From NCBI RefSeq assembly GCF_001813295.1, contig NZ_KV812011.1, positions 1 through 64,000 on the forward strand: a DNA stretch of 64,000 nucleotides. The letters run 5' to 3'. The translations under genes and the position numbers were made by a program. Shown piece after piece: positions 56,148-64,000 of this stretch. This DNA comes from Streptococcus sp. HMSC072G04 (GTDB lineage: Bacteria; Bacillota; Bacilli; Lactobacillales; Streptococcaceae). The notes under the pieces are model-generated. The model did no database searches and was not told the origin of the DNA. It was given only the letters and a program-made list of their open reading frames with translations. Positions within the stretch are counted from its first letter, which is position 1. Each line of letters opens with the position of its first letter.

Positions 56148-56375
56148 ATGTTAAATAAATTATTGTCCTTATATTTACAAAGTTTAGTGACGACAACGAT
56201 TTTAGTTGGGATCGCTTCTTGTATTTGGATTGGCTACCGTGCCCTTAAGAAGAAAGATAAAACAGCCAAGCAACGACAAGCCCATTTGTATGATATCCTC
56301 TTAATTGATATCATGACGATTCCTATTTTAACCTTTGCGGTCATAGGGATTTTGTTTATCTTTCAAGCACGATAA
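56148..56375 (+). CDS. DUF4059 family small membrane protein
   Basis: A 75-residue protein with two membrane helices (about residues 4-25 and 50-73) and a basic loop KKKDKTAKQRQ between them, typical of the streptococcal DUF4059 family; function unknown. The ATG at 56148 follows TTGGAG. It lies between the amino-acid transporter and trxB, an arrangement conserved in streptococci, and may be linked to thiol or cystine metabolism by context only. Confidence 0.85.
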   Translation: MLNKLLSLYLQSLVTTTILVGIASCIWIGYRALKKKDKTAKQRQAHLYDILLIDIMTIPILTFAVIGILFIFQAR

Positions 56376-56404
56376 TTGCAAAAAGACCGTGTTAGAATTA
56401 TAAT
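56376..56404 (+). promoter_or_regulatory. trxB promoter
   Basis: TTGCAA (56376-56381), exactly 17 nt, TATAAT (56399-56404). It begins directly after the DUF4059 stop codon. Confidence 0.85.
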
Positions 56405-56433
56405 GGTTACAACAAAACAGAAAGAGGTTGTGT

Positions 56434-57345
56434 ATGTTTGATACAGTGATTATTGGAGCAGGTCCTGCAGGGATGACTGCTGCCCTTTATGCAGCACGAA
56501 GCAATTTAAAAGTCGCATTAATTGAGAGAGGGATTCCAGGCGGTCAAATGAACAATACGTCTGACATTGAAAACTATCCTGGCTATGCGAATATTAGTGG
56601 CCCAGACTTGGCTGAAAAAATGTTCGAGCCTTTAGAGAATCTTGGTGTGGAACATTTGTTTGGACAGGTAGAGCGCATCGAAGACCACGGAGCAACCAAA
56701 AAGATTGTCACAGATGATGGGGAATTTGAAGCTAAAACCGTGGTGATTGCAACAGGGTCTAACCACCGTTCATTGAATGTCCCTGGTGAAGAGGAGCTAA
56801 ATAGTAGAGGGGTTTCCTACTGTGCTGTTTGTGATGGAGCTTTCTTTAGAGATGAGGATCTCTTGGTCGTTGGTGGTGGTGATTCTGCGGTAGAAGAAGC
56901 TGTCTTTTTGACTCAGTTTGCAAAAACAGTGACCATTGCCCATCGTCGTGATCAATTGCGTGCTCAAAAAGTTCTTCAAGATCGTGCCTTTGCCAATGAT
57001 AAAATTCACTTTGCTTGGAATACGGTTGTTGAAGAAATTAAGGGTGAACAAAAAGTAACGTCTGTCCTTTTAAAAGATGTGAAGACAGGAGAGGTTAGAG
57101 AGCAAGCCTTCGGTGGTGTCTTTATCTATGTCGGTTTAGATCCTGTCAGTGATTTTGCGACAGAACTTGGTATTTTAGATGAAAATGGCTGGGTGGTCAC
57201 GGATGATCATATGAGAACCACAGTCCCAGGTATTTTTGCGGTTGGCGATGTTCGTCAAAAAGATTTGCGTCAAGTGACGACAGCAGTCGGAGACGGTGCG
57301 ATTGCTGGCCAAGAAGTTTATAAATATATCACAGAAAACTTTTAA
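56434..57345 (+). CDS. trxB: Thioredoxin reductase
   Basis: NADPH:FAD flavoprotein that reduces thioredoxin. The 303-residue protein has the FAD loop IIGAGPAGMTAA at the N terminus, the redox pair C130-A-V-C133, the NADPH loop GGGDSAVEEA and the FAD-binding GIFAVGDVR near the C terminus. The ATG at 56434 follows AAAGAGG; an in-frame GTG two codons earlier is less well spaced. Confidence 0.96.
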   Translation: MFDTVIIGAGPAGMTAALYAARSNLKVALIERGIPGGQMNNTSDIENYPGYANISGPDLAEKMFEPLENLGVEHLFGQVERIEDHGATKKIVTDDGEFEAKTVVIATGSNHRSLNVPGEEELNSRGVSYCAVCDGAFFRDEDLLVVGGGDSAVEEAVFLTQFAKTVTIAHRRDQLRAQKVLQDRAFANDKIHFAWNTVVEEIKGEQKVTSVLLKDVKTGEVREQAFGGVFIYVGLDPVSDFATELGILDENGWVVTDDHMRTTVPGIFAVGDVRQKDLRQVTTAVGDGAIAGQEVYKYITENF

Positions 57346-57348
57346 TCC

Positions 57349-57381
57349 AAAAAATCTGAGCTTCCTGTCTCAGATTTTTTT
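57349..57381 (+). terminator. trxB terminator
   Basis: AAAAAATCTGAG / CTCAGATTTTTT with an 8-nt loop. Confidence 0.93.
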
Positions 57382-57391
57382 CATTCTTTCC

Positions 57392-57426
57392 TTTCAGTAT
57401 TCAATAGGACTGAAATGTGCTATAAT
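57392..57426 (+). promoter_or_regulatory. pncB promoter with inverted repeat
   Basis: TG-C-TATAAT (57421-57426) is an extended -10. Just upstream, TTTCAGT (57392-57398) and ACTGAAA (57409-57415) form a 7-bp inverted repeat covering the -35 position, a possible operator. The cognate regulator is not identified. Confidence 0.5.
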
Positions 57427-57483
57427 GGTACTAATTTTATGGTAGGAATTCATAGAACAAATCTATAAAAAAGAGGTATACAT

Positions 57484-58944
57484 ATGTATCCAGATGACAG
57501 TTTAACCTTGCATACTGATTTATACCAAATCAATATGATGCAGGTCTATTTTAATCAAGGTATCCACAATAAACATGCCGTATTTGAAGTCTATTTTCGT
57601 CAACAGCCTTTTAAAAACGGCTACGCAGTATTTGCTGGCTTAGAGAGAATTGTGAAATACTTGGAAAACTTGAGTTTTTCTGAGAGTGATATTGCCTATT
57701 TAGAGTCACTTGGTTATCATGGGGCCTTCTTGGAATATCTCCGTGATCTCAAGTTGGAATTGACGGTACGCTCGGCTCAAGAAGGAGACTTAGTCTTTGC
57801 GAATGAACCAATTGTTCAGGTAGAGGGCCCTCTGGCTCAGTGTCAATTGGTGGAAACAGCCCTTTTGAATATCGTCAACTTTCAAACCTTGATAGCCACA
57901 AAAGCTGCTCGTATTCGTTCAGTCATTGAAGATGAGCCTTTGATGGAATTTGGAACCCGTCGTGCGCAAGAAATGGATGCGGCCATTTGGGGCACTCGTG
58001 CGGCAGTCATCGGAGGGGCCAATGGGACTAGTAATGTTCGTGCAGGAAAACTCTTTGGAATCCCAGTTTTAGGAACTCATGCCCATTCTCTTGTACAGGT
58101 TTATGGAAATGACTACCAGGCCTTTAGGGCTTATGCGGAAACCCATAAAGATTGTGTCTTCCTCGTCGATACCTATGATACCCTTCGTATTGGGGTACCA
58201 GCAGCTATTCAGGTAGCACGTGAAATGGGAGATAAAATCAATTTCCTAGGCGTCCGGATTGACTCAGGAGATATTGCCTATATTTCTAAAAAGGTCCGCC
58301 AGCAATTAGATGAGGCTGGGTTTACAAATGCTAAAATCTACGCTTCTAATGACTTGGATGAAAATACCATCCTCAACTTAAAAATGCAAAAAGCAAAAAT
58401 TGATGTTTGGGGTGTAGGAACCAAGTTAATTACAGCTTACGATCAACCAGCACTTGGAGCGGTATACAAAATTGTCTCTGTTGAAAACGAAGCAGGAGAG
58501 ATGATCAATACTATCAAGCTTTCCAATAATGCAGAGAAAGTTTCTACTCCAGGTAAAAAGCAAGTCTGGCGGATTACGAGCCGTGAAAAAGGTAAGTCAG
58601 AAGGGGACTACATCACTTATGATGGAGTAGATGTTTCACATCTGACAGAACTTAAAATGTTCCATCCAACTTATACCTACATTAATAAAACAGTCCGAAA
58701 CTTTGAGGCGATTCCTCTTTTAGTGGATATTTTTAAAGAGGGTCAATTGGTTTATCAACTGCCAACATTATCAGAAATTCAAGAATATGCTCGTAAAAAT
58801 TACGATCAATTATGGGATGAATACAAGCGCGTCCTCAATCCACAGCATTACCCAGTTGACTTGGCCAAAGATATTTGGCAGGATAAGATGGACCTGATCG
58901 AGGAAATGCGTAACAAGGCCAATGGAGAAGGAGAAGCAAAATGA
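57484..58944 (+). CDS. pncB: Nicotinate phosphoribosyltransferase
   Basis: Salvages nicotinate to nicotinate mononucleotide, the entry to NAD in bacteria lacking de novo synthesis. The 486-residue protein has [15 protein letters not shown] at the N terminus, EFGTRRAQ near residue 158 and [18 protein letters not shown] near 257, all family signatures. It overlaps nadE by 4 nt (ATGA), giving a two-gene NAD salvage operon. Confidence 0.95.
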   Translation: MYPDDSLTLHTDLYQINMMQVYFNQGIHNKHAVFEVYFRQQPFKNGYAVFAGLERIVKYLENLSFSESDIAYLESLGYHGAFLEYLRDLKLELTVRSAQEGDLVFANEPIVQVEGPLAQCQLVETALLNIVNFQTLIATKAARIRSVIEDEPLMEFGTRRAQEMDAAIWGTRAAVIGGANGTSNVRAGKLFGIPVLGTHAHSLVQVYGNDYQAFRAYAETHKDCVFLVDTYDTLRIGVPAAIQVAREMGDKINFLGVRIDSGDIAYISKKVRQQLDEAGFTNAKIYASNDLDENTILNLKMQKAKIDVWGVGTKLITAYDQPALGAVYKIVSVENEAGEMINTIKLSNNAEKVSTPGKKQVWRITSREKGKSEGDYITYDGVDVSHLTELKMFHPTYTYINKTVRNFEAIPLLVDIFKEGQLVYQLPTLSEIQEYARKNYDQLWDEYKRVLNPQHYPVDLAKDIWQDKMDLIEEMRNKANGEGEAK

Positions 58945-59765
58945 GTTTGCAAGAAGAGATTATCCAACAATTGGGTGTCAAGCCTAGCATTGATCCTCAG
59001 GAAGAGATTCGCCGCTCGGTTGATTTCTTAAAAAGATATCTAAAAAAACATCCCTTCTTGAAAACATTTGTATTAGGGATCTCAGGAGGGCAAGATTCAA
59101 CTCTTGCTGGACGATTAGCTCAATTGGCCATGGAAGAAATGCGCGCAGAAACAGGAGATGCCTCCTATCAATTTATTGCCGTTCGTCTTCCTTATGGGGT
59201 ACAGGCAGATGAAGCAGATGCACAAAAAGCATTGGCCTTTATCCAGCCGGATGTTAGCCTGGTTGTGAATATCAAGGAGTCTGCTGACGAAATGGTACGA
59301 GCAGTAGAAGCGACTGGAACAGAGGTTTCTGATTTTAACAAAGGCAATATTAAGGCTCGCAGTCGCATGATTGCTCAGTATGCTCTAGCTGGAGCACGTA
59401 GCGGAGCGGTGATTGGGACGGATCATGCTGCAGAAAATATTACTGGTTTCTTCACAAAATTTGGAGATGGTGGTGCAGATATTTTGCCCCTTTTCCGTTT
59501 GAATAAACGCCAAGGAAAACAATTGCTTAAGGCTTTAGGAGCCGATCCTGCTCTTTATGAGAAAATCCCAACAGCAGATTTGGAAGAAGAAAAACCAGGA
59601 ATAGCAGATGAAGTAGCGCTGGGTGTCACCTATAATGAAATCGATGATTACCTAGAAGGCAAACAAGTGAGCCCAGAAGCTCAAGCCACTATTGAAAAAT
59701 GGTGGTACAAAGGCCAACACAAACGCCACTTGCCAATCACAGTATTTGATCATTTTTGGGAGTAA
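58941..59765 (+). CDS. nadE: Ammonia-dependent NAD synthetase
   Basis: Amidates deamido-NAD to NAD. The 274-residue protein has the ATP-pyrophosphatase P-loop [15 protein letters not shown] near residue 48, [36 protein letters not shown] and [15 protein letters not shown]. It lacks a glutaminase domain, so it uses ammonia. Translationally coupled to pncB. Confidence 0.96.
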   Translation: MSLQEEIIQQLGVKPSIDPQEEIRRSVDFLKRYLKKHPFLKTFVLGISGGQDSTLAGRLAQLAMEEMRAETGDASYQFIAVRLPYGVQADEADAQKALAFIQPDVSLVVNIKESADEMVRAVEATGTEVSDFNKGNIKARSRMIAQYALAGARSGAVIGTDHAAENITGFFTKFGDGGADILPLFRLNKRQGKQLLKALGADPALYEKIPTADLEEEKPGIADEVALGVTYNEIDDYLEGKQVSPEAQATIEKWWYKGQHKRHLPITVFDHFWE

Positions 59766-59786
59766 AAAGGTCCAGTGGACCTTTTT
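59764..59786 (+). terminator. pncB-nadE terminator
   Basis: AAAAAGGTCC / GGACCTTTTT, nearly loopless, starting in the nadE stop codon. Confidence 0.88.
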
Positions 59787-59799
59787 AGCCCGAGTCTTA

Positions 59800-60040
59800 A
59801 AATAGGAGAACGAGGAAGAAATCGGTAACTCGTAGAGTTCGATTTCGTAGTCTCACCCCCGCAAGGCTGTCTAGATTTGAAAGGTGCTCAAAGAGCTCCG
59901 TTCAAATCAGCCAGCTACTGCGTCAATGTATCATTGAAAAGCTCATGGATGAGGTGGATACAAATAGAATTTTTCTATTAATACTAGACAGAAATCGGTA
60001 ATTCGTAGAGTTCGATTTCGTAGTCTCACCAGACAATATT
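59800..60040. repeat. Dispersed hairpin repeat, copies 2 and 3
   Basis: Copy 2 has GAAATCG (59818-59824) / CGATTTC (59840-59846) with inner AACTC / GAGTT; copy 3 has GAAATCG (59991-59997) / CGATTTC (60013-60019). Both continue as GTAGTCTCAC. Between them GATTTGAA / TTCAAATC encloses GCTC / GAGC. No coding sequence is seen in the 384-nt gap between nadE and the broken acetyltransferase gene. Confidence 0.75.
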
Positions 60041-60149
60041 GTGAAAAGCATCAAAAAGAAGGGCGGTTTCATCCGTCCTTTTCTTCTAGATTAAAATAAC
60101 CAACTTGCAACGTTCAAGTTGCATAAAAAAAAATGAAGGGAGACAATCT

Positions 60150-60701
60150 ATGAATCATCTTTGAAGTCTTGTCATAGAGACAGAGCATTTATACTTGAGG
60201 CCTTTCGTTTTGGAGGATGCACCAGCGATGTTTGAAAATTGGGCTTCTGATCCTGAAACCCTGAAATATGTCACCTGGGATGCCCATGCATCTTCTGAGA
60301 GAACCAGAGAATCGATCAAAAGATGGATCGAACAGTATCTTAAACCAGATACTTATAAATGGGCGATCTGTTTGAAAACATTACCGGATCAGGTAATTGG
60401 AGATATTAGTGTGGTTTCTCAAGACCAGGAAAGTCAATCATGCGAGCTAGGTTATATCCTTGGCAAGAAATTCTGGGGGCAGGGATTCATGACAGAAGCC
60501 GTCATAGCTGTTTTGGAATTCTTATTGAACAAAGTCGGATTTAAAGAAATCAAAGCCACTTATGTCAGTTTAAATCCTGCTTCAGGGAAAGTCATGGAAA
60601 AGGCAGGAATGCAGTATGTAGAAACCATCCCTCATGCCATTCAACGCAAAGGATATTGTGGGGATAAAATCATCTATTCTATACAGAATCCCTCTCTATA
60701 G
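60150..60701 (+). pseudogene. GNAT acetyltransferase broken by an early TGA codon
   Basis: From the ATG at 60150, which has GGGAG upstream, the frame reads MNHL, then TGA at 60162-60164, then SLVIETEHLYLRPF and continues open for 179 codons. The residues after the stop are the usual first strand of RimJ/RimL-type acetyltransferases, so the true start lies before the stop. The rest shows GYILGKKFWGQGFMTEAV (acetyl-CoA loop) and NPASGKVMEKAGM. A TTG at 60195 could restart but would drop the first strand. The substrate is unknown. Confidence 0.75.
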
Positions 60702-60713
60702 GGTGATTTTTAC

Positions 60714-60741
60714 TTGAAGATTCTGCTCAAAGGATTATAAT
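60714..60741 (+). promoter_or_regulatory. pepC promoter
   Basis: TTGAAG (60714-60719), 16 nt, TATAAT (60736-60741). Confidence 0.75.
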
Positions 60742-60768
60742 AGTAAATAACGAAAAAAGGAGATTGCT

Positions 60769-62103
60769 ATGTCAGAATTAACGAAAGAATTTACAGACCA
60801 GCTCTATGCTAATTATGAAGCAAATGTGAAATATGCGGCTCTTGAAAATGCTGTTACCCACAATGGGATCCATGCATCGCTTGAAACGCGCAAGAGTGCA
60901 GTAGAAAATACACCAGTTTTTTCACTTGATTTGACCAAGGATAAGGTGACAAACCAAAAAGCATCTGGACGTTGTTGGATGTTTGCGGCTTTAAATACCT
61001 TCCGTCACAAGATGATTTCAAGCTTCCAATTGGAGGATTTTGAATTGTCTCAAGCACATACTTTCTTTTGGGATAAGTATGAAAAATCAAACTGGTTTTT
61101 GGAGCAAGTGATTGCTACAGCGGACCAAGAGTTGACCAGCCGTAAGGTGGCTTTTCTCCTACAAACTCCACAACAAGATGGCGGTCAATGGGATATGGTG
61201 GTATCCCTCTTTGAGAAATACGGAGTGGTTCCAAAATCAGTTTATCCAGAATCGATTTCTTCAAGCAATAGCCGGGAATTGAACACCTACCTCAATAAAC
61301 TCTTGCGTCAAGATGCGCAAATCTTGCGTGATTTGATTCACTCAGGCGCAGATAGTGAGGCAGTTGCGAGCAAGAAACAAGCCTTGTTGCAAGAAATCTT
61401 TAACTTCTTGGCTATGTCTTTAGGATTGCCTCCGCGTGAATTTGACTTTTCATACCGTGATAAGGACAACCAATTCCATAGCGAAAGTGGGTTAACTCCA
61501 CAAAGCTTCTACAAAAAATATGTAGACCTTCAATTAGACGATTACGTCTCTATTATCAATGCCCCAACTACAGACAAGCCATATGGAAAATCTTACACCG
61601 TAGATATGCTGGGCAATGTGGTTGGTAGCCGTCCAGTCCGCTACCTAAATGTTCCAATGGATCGATTGAAAGAATTAGCCATTGCTCAAATGAAAGCAGG
61701 AGAAACTGTCTGGTTTGGTTCAGATGTAGGCCAAGTCAGCAACCGTAAAGCCGGAATCCTGGCAACAGATGTCTACGATTTTGAAGCAGGCATGGACATT
61801 CATTTGACACAAGACAAGGCGGGTCGCTTGGACTATGCAGAAAGTCTCATGACACATGCTATGGTCTTGACAGGGGTTGATTTAGACGAAGCAGGTCAGT
61901 CTCGTAAATGGAAGGTTGAAAATTCATGGGGAGACAAGGTCGGTACAGATGGTTACTTTGTGGCTTCTGATGCTTGGATGGATGAATATACCTACCAAAT
62001 CGTGGTTCGTAAAGAATTCCTAACAGCAGACGAATTAGCAGCCTATGAAGCAGAACCAATTGTCCTAGCACCGTGGGATCCAATGGGAGCTTTGGCAAAA
62101 TAA
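60769..62103 (+). CDS. pepC: Aminopeptidase C (bleomycin-hydrolase family)
   Basis: Cytoplasmic cysteine aminopeptidase of family C1B that frees N-terminal residues from imported peptides. The 444-residue protein has the catalytic C69 in SGRCWMFAALNTFRH, H363 in THAMVLTG and N385 in KVENSWGD. It ends in the family tail that occludes the active site. Monocistronic with its own promoter and terminator. Confidence 0.96.
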   Translation: MSELTKEFTDQLYANYEANVKYAALENAVTHNGIHASLETRKSAVENTPVFSLDLTKDKVTNQKASGRCWMFAALNTFRHKMISSFQLEDFELSQAHTFFWDKYEKSNWFLEQVIATADQELTSRKVAFLLQTPQQDGGQWDMVVSLFEKYGVVPKSVYPESISSSNSRELNTYLNKLLRQDAQILRDLIHSGADSEAVASKKQALLQEIFNFLAMSLGLPPREFDFSYRDKDNQFHSESGLTPQSFYKKYVDLQLDDYVSIINAPTTDKPYGKSYTVDMLGNVVGSRPVRYLNVPMDRLKELAIAQMKAGETVWFGSDVGQVSNRKAGILATDVYDFEAGMDIHLTQDKAGRLDYAESLMTHAMVLTGVDLDEAGQSRKWKVENSWGDKVGTDGYFVASDAWMDEYTYQIVVRKEFLTADELAAYEAEPIVLAPWDPMGALAK

Positions 62104-62111
62104 TGATACAG

Positions 62112-62138
62112 AAAAGAGCCGAAAGGCTCTTTTTTTTA
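62112..62138 (+). terminator. pepC terminator
   Basis: AAAAGAGCC-GAAA-GGCTCTTTT with T8. Confidence 0.93.
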
Positions 62139-62216
62139 TATACTCAAAAATAAAAAAGCTGGGAAGTCTAACTAAATAAATCAGATTTTATTCGTTCTGG
62201 TTTTTTAACCATTGTT

Positions 62217-62244
62217 TTAAAAAAAGCCGGGCAAAAGCCCGACT
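62217..62244 (-). terminator. pbp1a terminator
   Basis: On the minus strand GTCGGGC-TTTT-GCCCGGC is followed by a long T run, 12 nt beyond the pbp1a stop. Confidence 0.88.
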
Positions 62245-62255
62245 TCTCTGTTATA

Positions 62256-64000
62256 TTATTCGTTATGATTGTTAGATTCTTGTGAAGAAGGCTCAGATGG
62301 TTTAGATTGATTTTCTTCGTTCGAAGAGCTAGACGATGGTTCTTCATACGAATACTGATCAGTGGAATAACTTGGCTCATAGTAGTAGTTATTGTAGTTG
62401 TTCTTACCATTGTTTAAGTAGAGATAAGAACCACTTCGATACAGTCCACTTGGTTGCGTCCAATCCGTATGACCAGAGTTATTATTATTAGCAAGATAGA
62501 GCATCATTTGACGGTAGACATCCGTTGCGACCTGTATTCCATTATCCAATACTGGTGTAAAGCGATTGGAATAACCTGTCCATACTGCCATGGCATATTC
62601 AGGAGTGTAGCCTACAAACAATTCATCCGGTGTTACAATATTTGAATAAGCATTTTTTGTCAATTTACCGATTTCGTTATCAGCATAGTTTGATGTACCT
62701 GTCTTACCAGCTTGGTAGATTCCCGAAATGGCAGCATTTGTACCGGTACCAGACAAGAGAACTGTCTTCATCATATCTGTCATCATGTAGGCAGTTGTTG
62801 CTTTCATTGCACGAGTTCCTTCGGACTCAAATTCCTTGGTTGTGCCATCACTAAAGACAACCCGACTAACATAGGATGGTTTGTAATAGGTACCGCCATT
62901 GGCAAAAGCAGCATAGGCAGCTGCCATTTTCTCACTGCTGGCTCCGTATTTGTTGCTAGAATCGCTAGTGTTACTCGAGATAGCGTTGGCGTAAACCATT
63001 TCTGGGTAATCGATCCCTAATCCATTGAGGAATTTCTTAGCTTGTTTAAGACCAACTTTTTCCAGGGCCTTCACCGCAGGCACGTTACGAGATTGTTGAA
63101 TTGCGTAGGTAATGGACATGCTACCATAGTATGAACGGTCCCAGTTGTAGACAGGCGTTGATGAATGAGGGAAGTTGTATGGCGCATCTGTTGTAGTAGC
63201 TGCTGTAGAGGTATATTCCTCATGTTCAAGAGCTGGTGCGTAATCTGTGATTGGTTTCATTGTTGAACCCCAGTCACGGTTCGTTTCAACCGCTTGGTTT
63301 GTACCAAAGGAAACATTGCTGGATTGGTGACGAGAACCCAGCTGAGCAATGACTTTACCAGTATTGACATCAATAACGGTAGAAGCTACTTGCATTTCAT
63401 CATCCGGGTAATTGACATATTCATCTGTATTGTAGATATCCCATAGTTTCTTTTGAGCTTCTGTATCCACGTTTGTATAGACAACCATTCCGGTTGTCAA
63501 CAAATTGTAGCCCGTTTCTTCTTCGACTTGCTCGATCACTTCTTTTAGGTAATTATCCATATAGGCTGGGTAACTGCTTGAAGAACTAAGACTTTGCAGA
63601 CCATCTGTAACAGGTGTATTGACCGCTGCTTCGTATTGTTTGTTAGAAATGGTCTTCATATCGAGCATTTCTTTTAATACTAAGTTTCGGCGCTGTTGCG
63701 CTGCTTCAGGATGGGAGTATGGATCGTATTGGTTTGGTGCTTGGGGCATCCCCGCAAGGAGTGCCAATTGAGGGAGCGAAAGATCTTTTAGATCTTTTCC
63801 GTAATAACTTTTCGCAGCTGTCTGCATTCCGTAGTTCCCATTCGCCATAAATACTTTATTGACGTAATAGGTCAAGATTTCTTGTTTGGTTGCTTTCTTT
63901 TCCAGTTGAGTTGCTAACCAAGCTTCTTGGATCTTACGAGAGAGGGTACGGTCAGAGGCCGAAGTGGAGAAATAGGTTAACTTGATCAATTGTTGCGTCA
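62256..64000 (-). CDS. pbp1a: Penicillin-binding protein 1A, 3' part
   Basis: Bifunctional class A enzyme of peripheral peptidoglycan synthesis. The gene is cut by the window edge: the frame continues open past 63989 as [11 protein letters not shown], the end of the GT51 glycosyltransferase motif. Visible are the GT51 C-terminal part ([22 protein letters not shown]), the transpeptidase motifs STMKP, SRN (in [10 protein letters not shown]) and KTGTS, and a Ser/Glu/Asn-rich tail of about 60 residues. The standard S-x-N position is held here by S-R-N, as in streptococcal PBP1A. Confidence 0.95.
   Translation of the reverse strand, partial: TQQLIKLTYFSTSASDRTLSRKIQEAWLATQLEKKATKQEILTYYVNKVFMANGNYGMQTAAKSYYGKDLKDLSLPQLALLAGMPQAPNQYDPYSHPEAAQQRRNLVLKEMLDMKTISNKQYEAAVNTPVTDGLQSLSSSSSYPAYMDNYLKEVIEQVEEETGYNLLTTGMVVYTNVDTEAQKKLWDIYNTDEYVNYPDDEMQVASTVIDVNTGKVIAQLGSRHQSSNVSFGTNQAVETNRDWGSTMKPITDYAPALEHEEYTSTAATTTDAPYNFPHSSTPVYNWDRSYYGSMSITYAIQQSRNVPAVKALEKVGLKQAKKFLNGLGIDYPEMVYANAISSNTSDSSNKYGASSEKMAAAYAAFANGGTYYKPSYVSRVVFSDGTTKEFESEGTRAMKATTAYMMTDMMKTVLLSGTGTNAAISGIYQAGKTGTSNYADNEIGKLTKNAYSNIVTPDELFVGYTPEYAMAVWTGYSNRFTPVLDNGIQVATDVYRQMMLYLANNNNSGHTDWTQPSGLYRSGSYLYLNNGKNNYNNYYYEPSYSTDQYSYEEPSSSSSNEENQSKPSEPSSQESNNHNE

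Noticed and set aside
60195-60701. The acetyltransferase as an intact 168-residue gene starting at TTG 60195
   Set aside because: The first strand of the fold and the proper ribosome site lie upstream, beyond an in-frame TGA; the TTG has no good ribosome site, so a broken gene is the better description.
1-64000. Search for CRISPR arrays, insertion sequences, integrases, toxin-antitoxin pairs or prophage genes
   Set aside because: No regular spaced repeats, transposase or integrase motifs were seen; the gene order is ordinary streptococcal core.

Overview
This window is core chromosome of a streptococcus of the mitis/sanguinis type. The evidence is the FabT-controlled fatty-acid cluster with FabM and FabK, the manLMN-manO phosphotransferase operon, CcrZ beside EcsAB and TrmB, the nusA-infB operon, rsmH-ftsL-pbp2X-mraY, T-box control of serS and glyQ, and a YSIRK-type surface protease. 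Species is not resolved. I see no transposase, prophage, integrase or CRISPR array. The accessory content is intergenic: repeats, structured DNA and one broken gene.

Layout. 1-1.6 kb: tRNA-Asn and aspartokinase on the minus strand. 1.7-12.4 kb: a complete type II fatty-acid synthesis cluster (fabM, fabT, fabH, acpP, fabK, fabD, fabG, fabF, accB, fabZ, accC, accD, accA) with FabT-like operators. 12.5-19.6 kb, minus strand: serS with its T-box, manO, manN, manM, manL, a zinc alcohol dehydrogenase and a HAD phosphatase; cre-like sites lie at the manL and adh promoters. 19.7-23.8 kb: purine permease, tsaE, an acetyltransferase, an LCP cell-wall ligase and a small membrane-anchored protein. 23.9-27.6 kb: hit, ecsA, ecsB, ccrZ, trmB. 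27.6-33.1 kb: rimP-nusA-rnpM-ylxQ-infB-rbfA. 33.3-37.4 kb: Na/Pi cotransporter-like protein, nagA, a small membrane protein and an aldo/keto reductase. 37.7-42.1 kb: a 1472-residue subtilisin-like surface protease behind a WalR-type box. 42.2-47.7 kb: glyQ, glyS, a DUF896 protein and an amino-acid permease. 48.1-52.9 kb: a 59-residue membrane protein (minus strand), then rsmH, ftsL, pbp2X and mraY. 53-60 kb: DEAD-box helicase, polar amino-acid ABC permease and ATPase, DUF4059 protein, trxB, pncB, nadE. 60.1-64 kb: an acetyltransferase broken by an early stop codon, pepC, and the 3' part of pbp1a running off the window.

How the genes work together. AccABCD makes malonyl-CoA and FabD loads it on AcpP. 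FabH starts and FabF extends chains; FabG, FabZ and FabK complete each cycle. FabM diverts intermediates to unsaturated chains, and FabT represses the system. The 27.6-33.1 kb operon links transcription elongation, ribosome maturation and initiation. The 48-52.9 kb and pbp1a genes build septal and peripheral peptidoglycan.

The observations most worth following are: an insertion between the glyQ T-box and glyQ that duplicates the glyQ start and leaves a 25-codon upstream reading frame; a multi-hairpin element between glyQ and glyS; three copies of a dispersed hairpin repeat; three genes whose extended -10 boxes sit 6-9 nt before the start codon, implying leaderless mRNAs; an awkward rimP start; a perfect WalR-type direct repeat upstream of the surface protease; and a nonsense mutation in an acetyltransferase gene.
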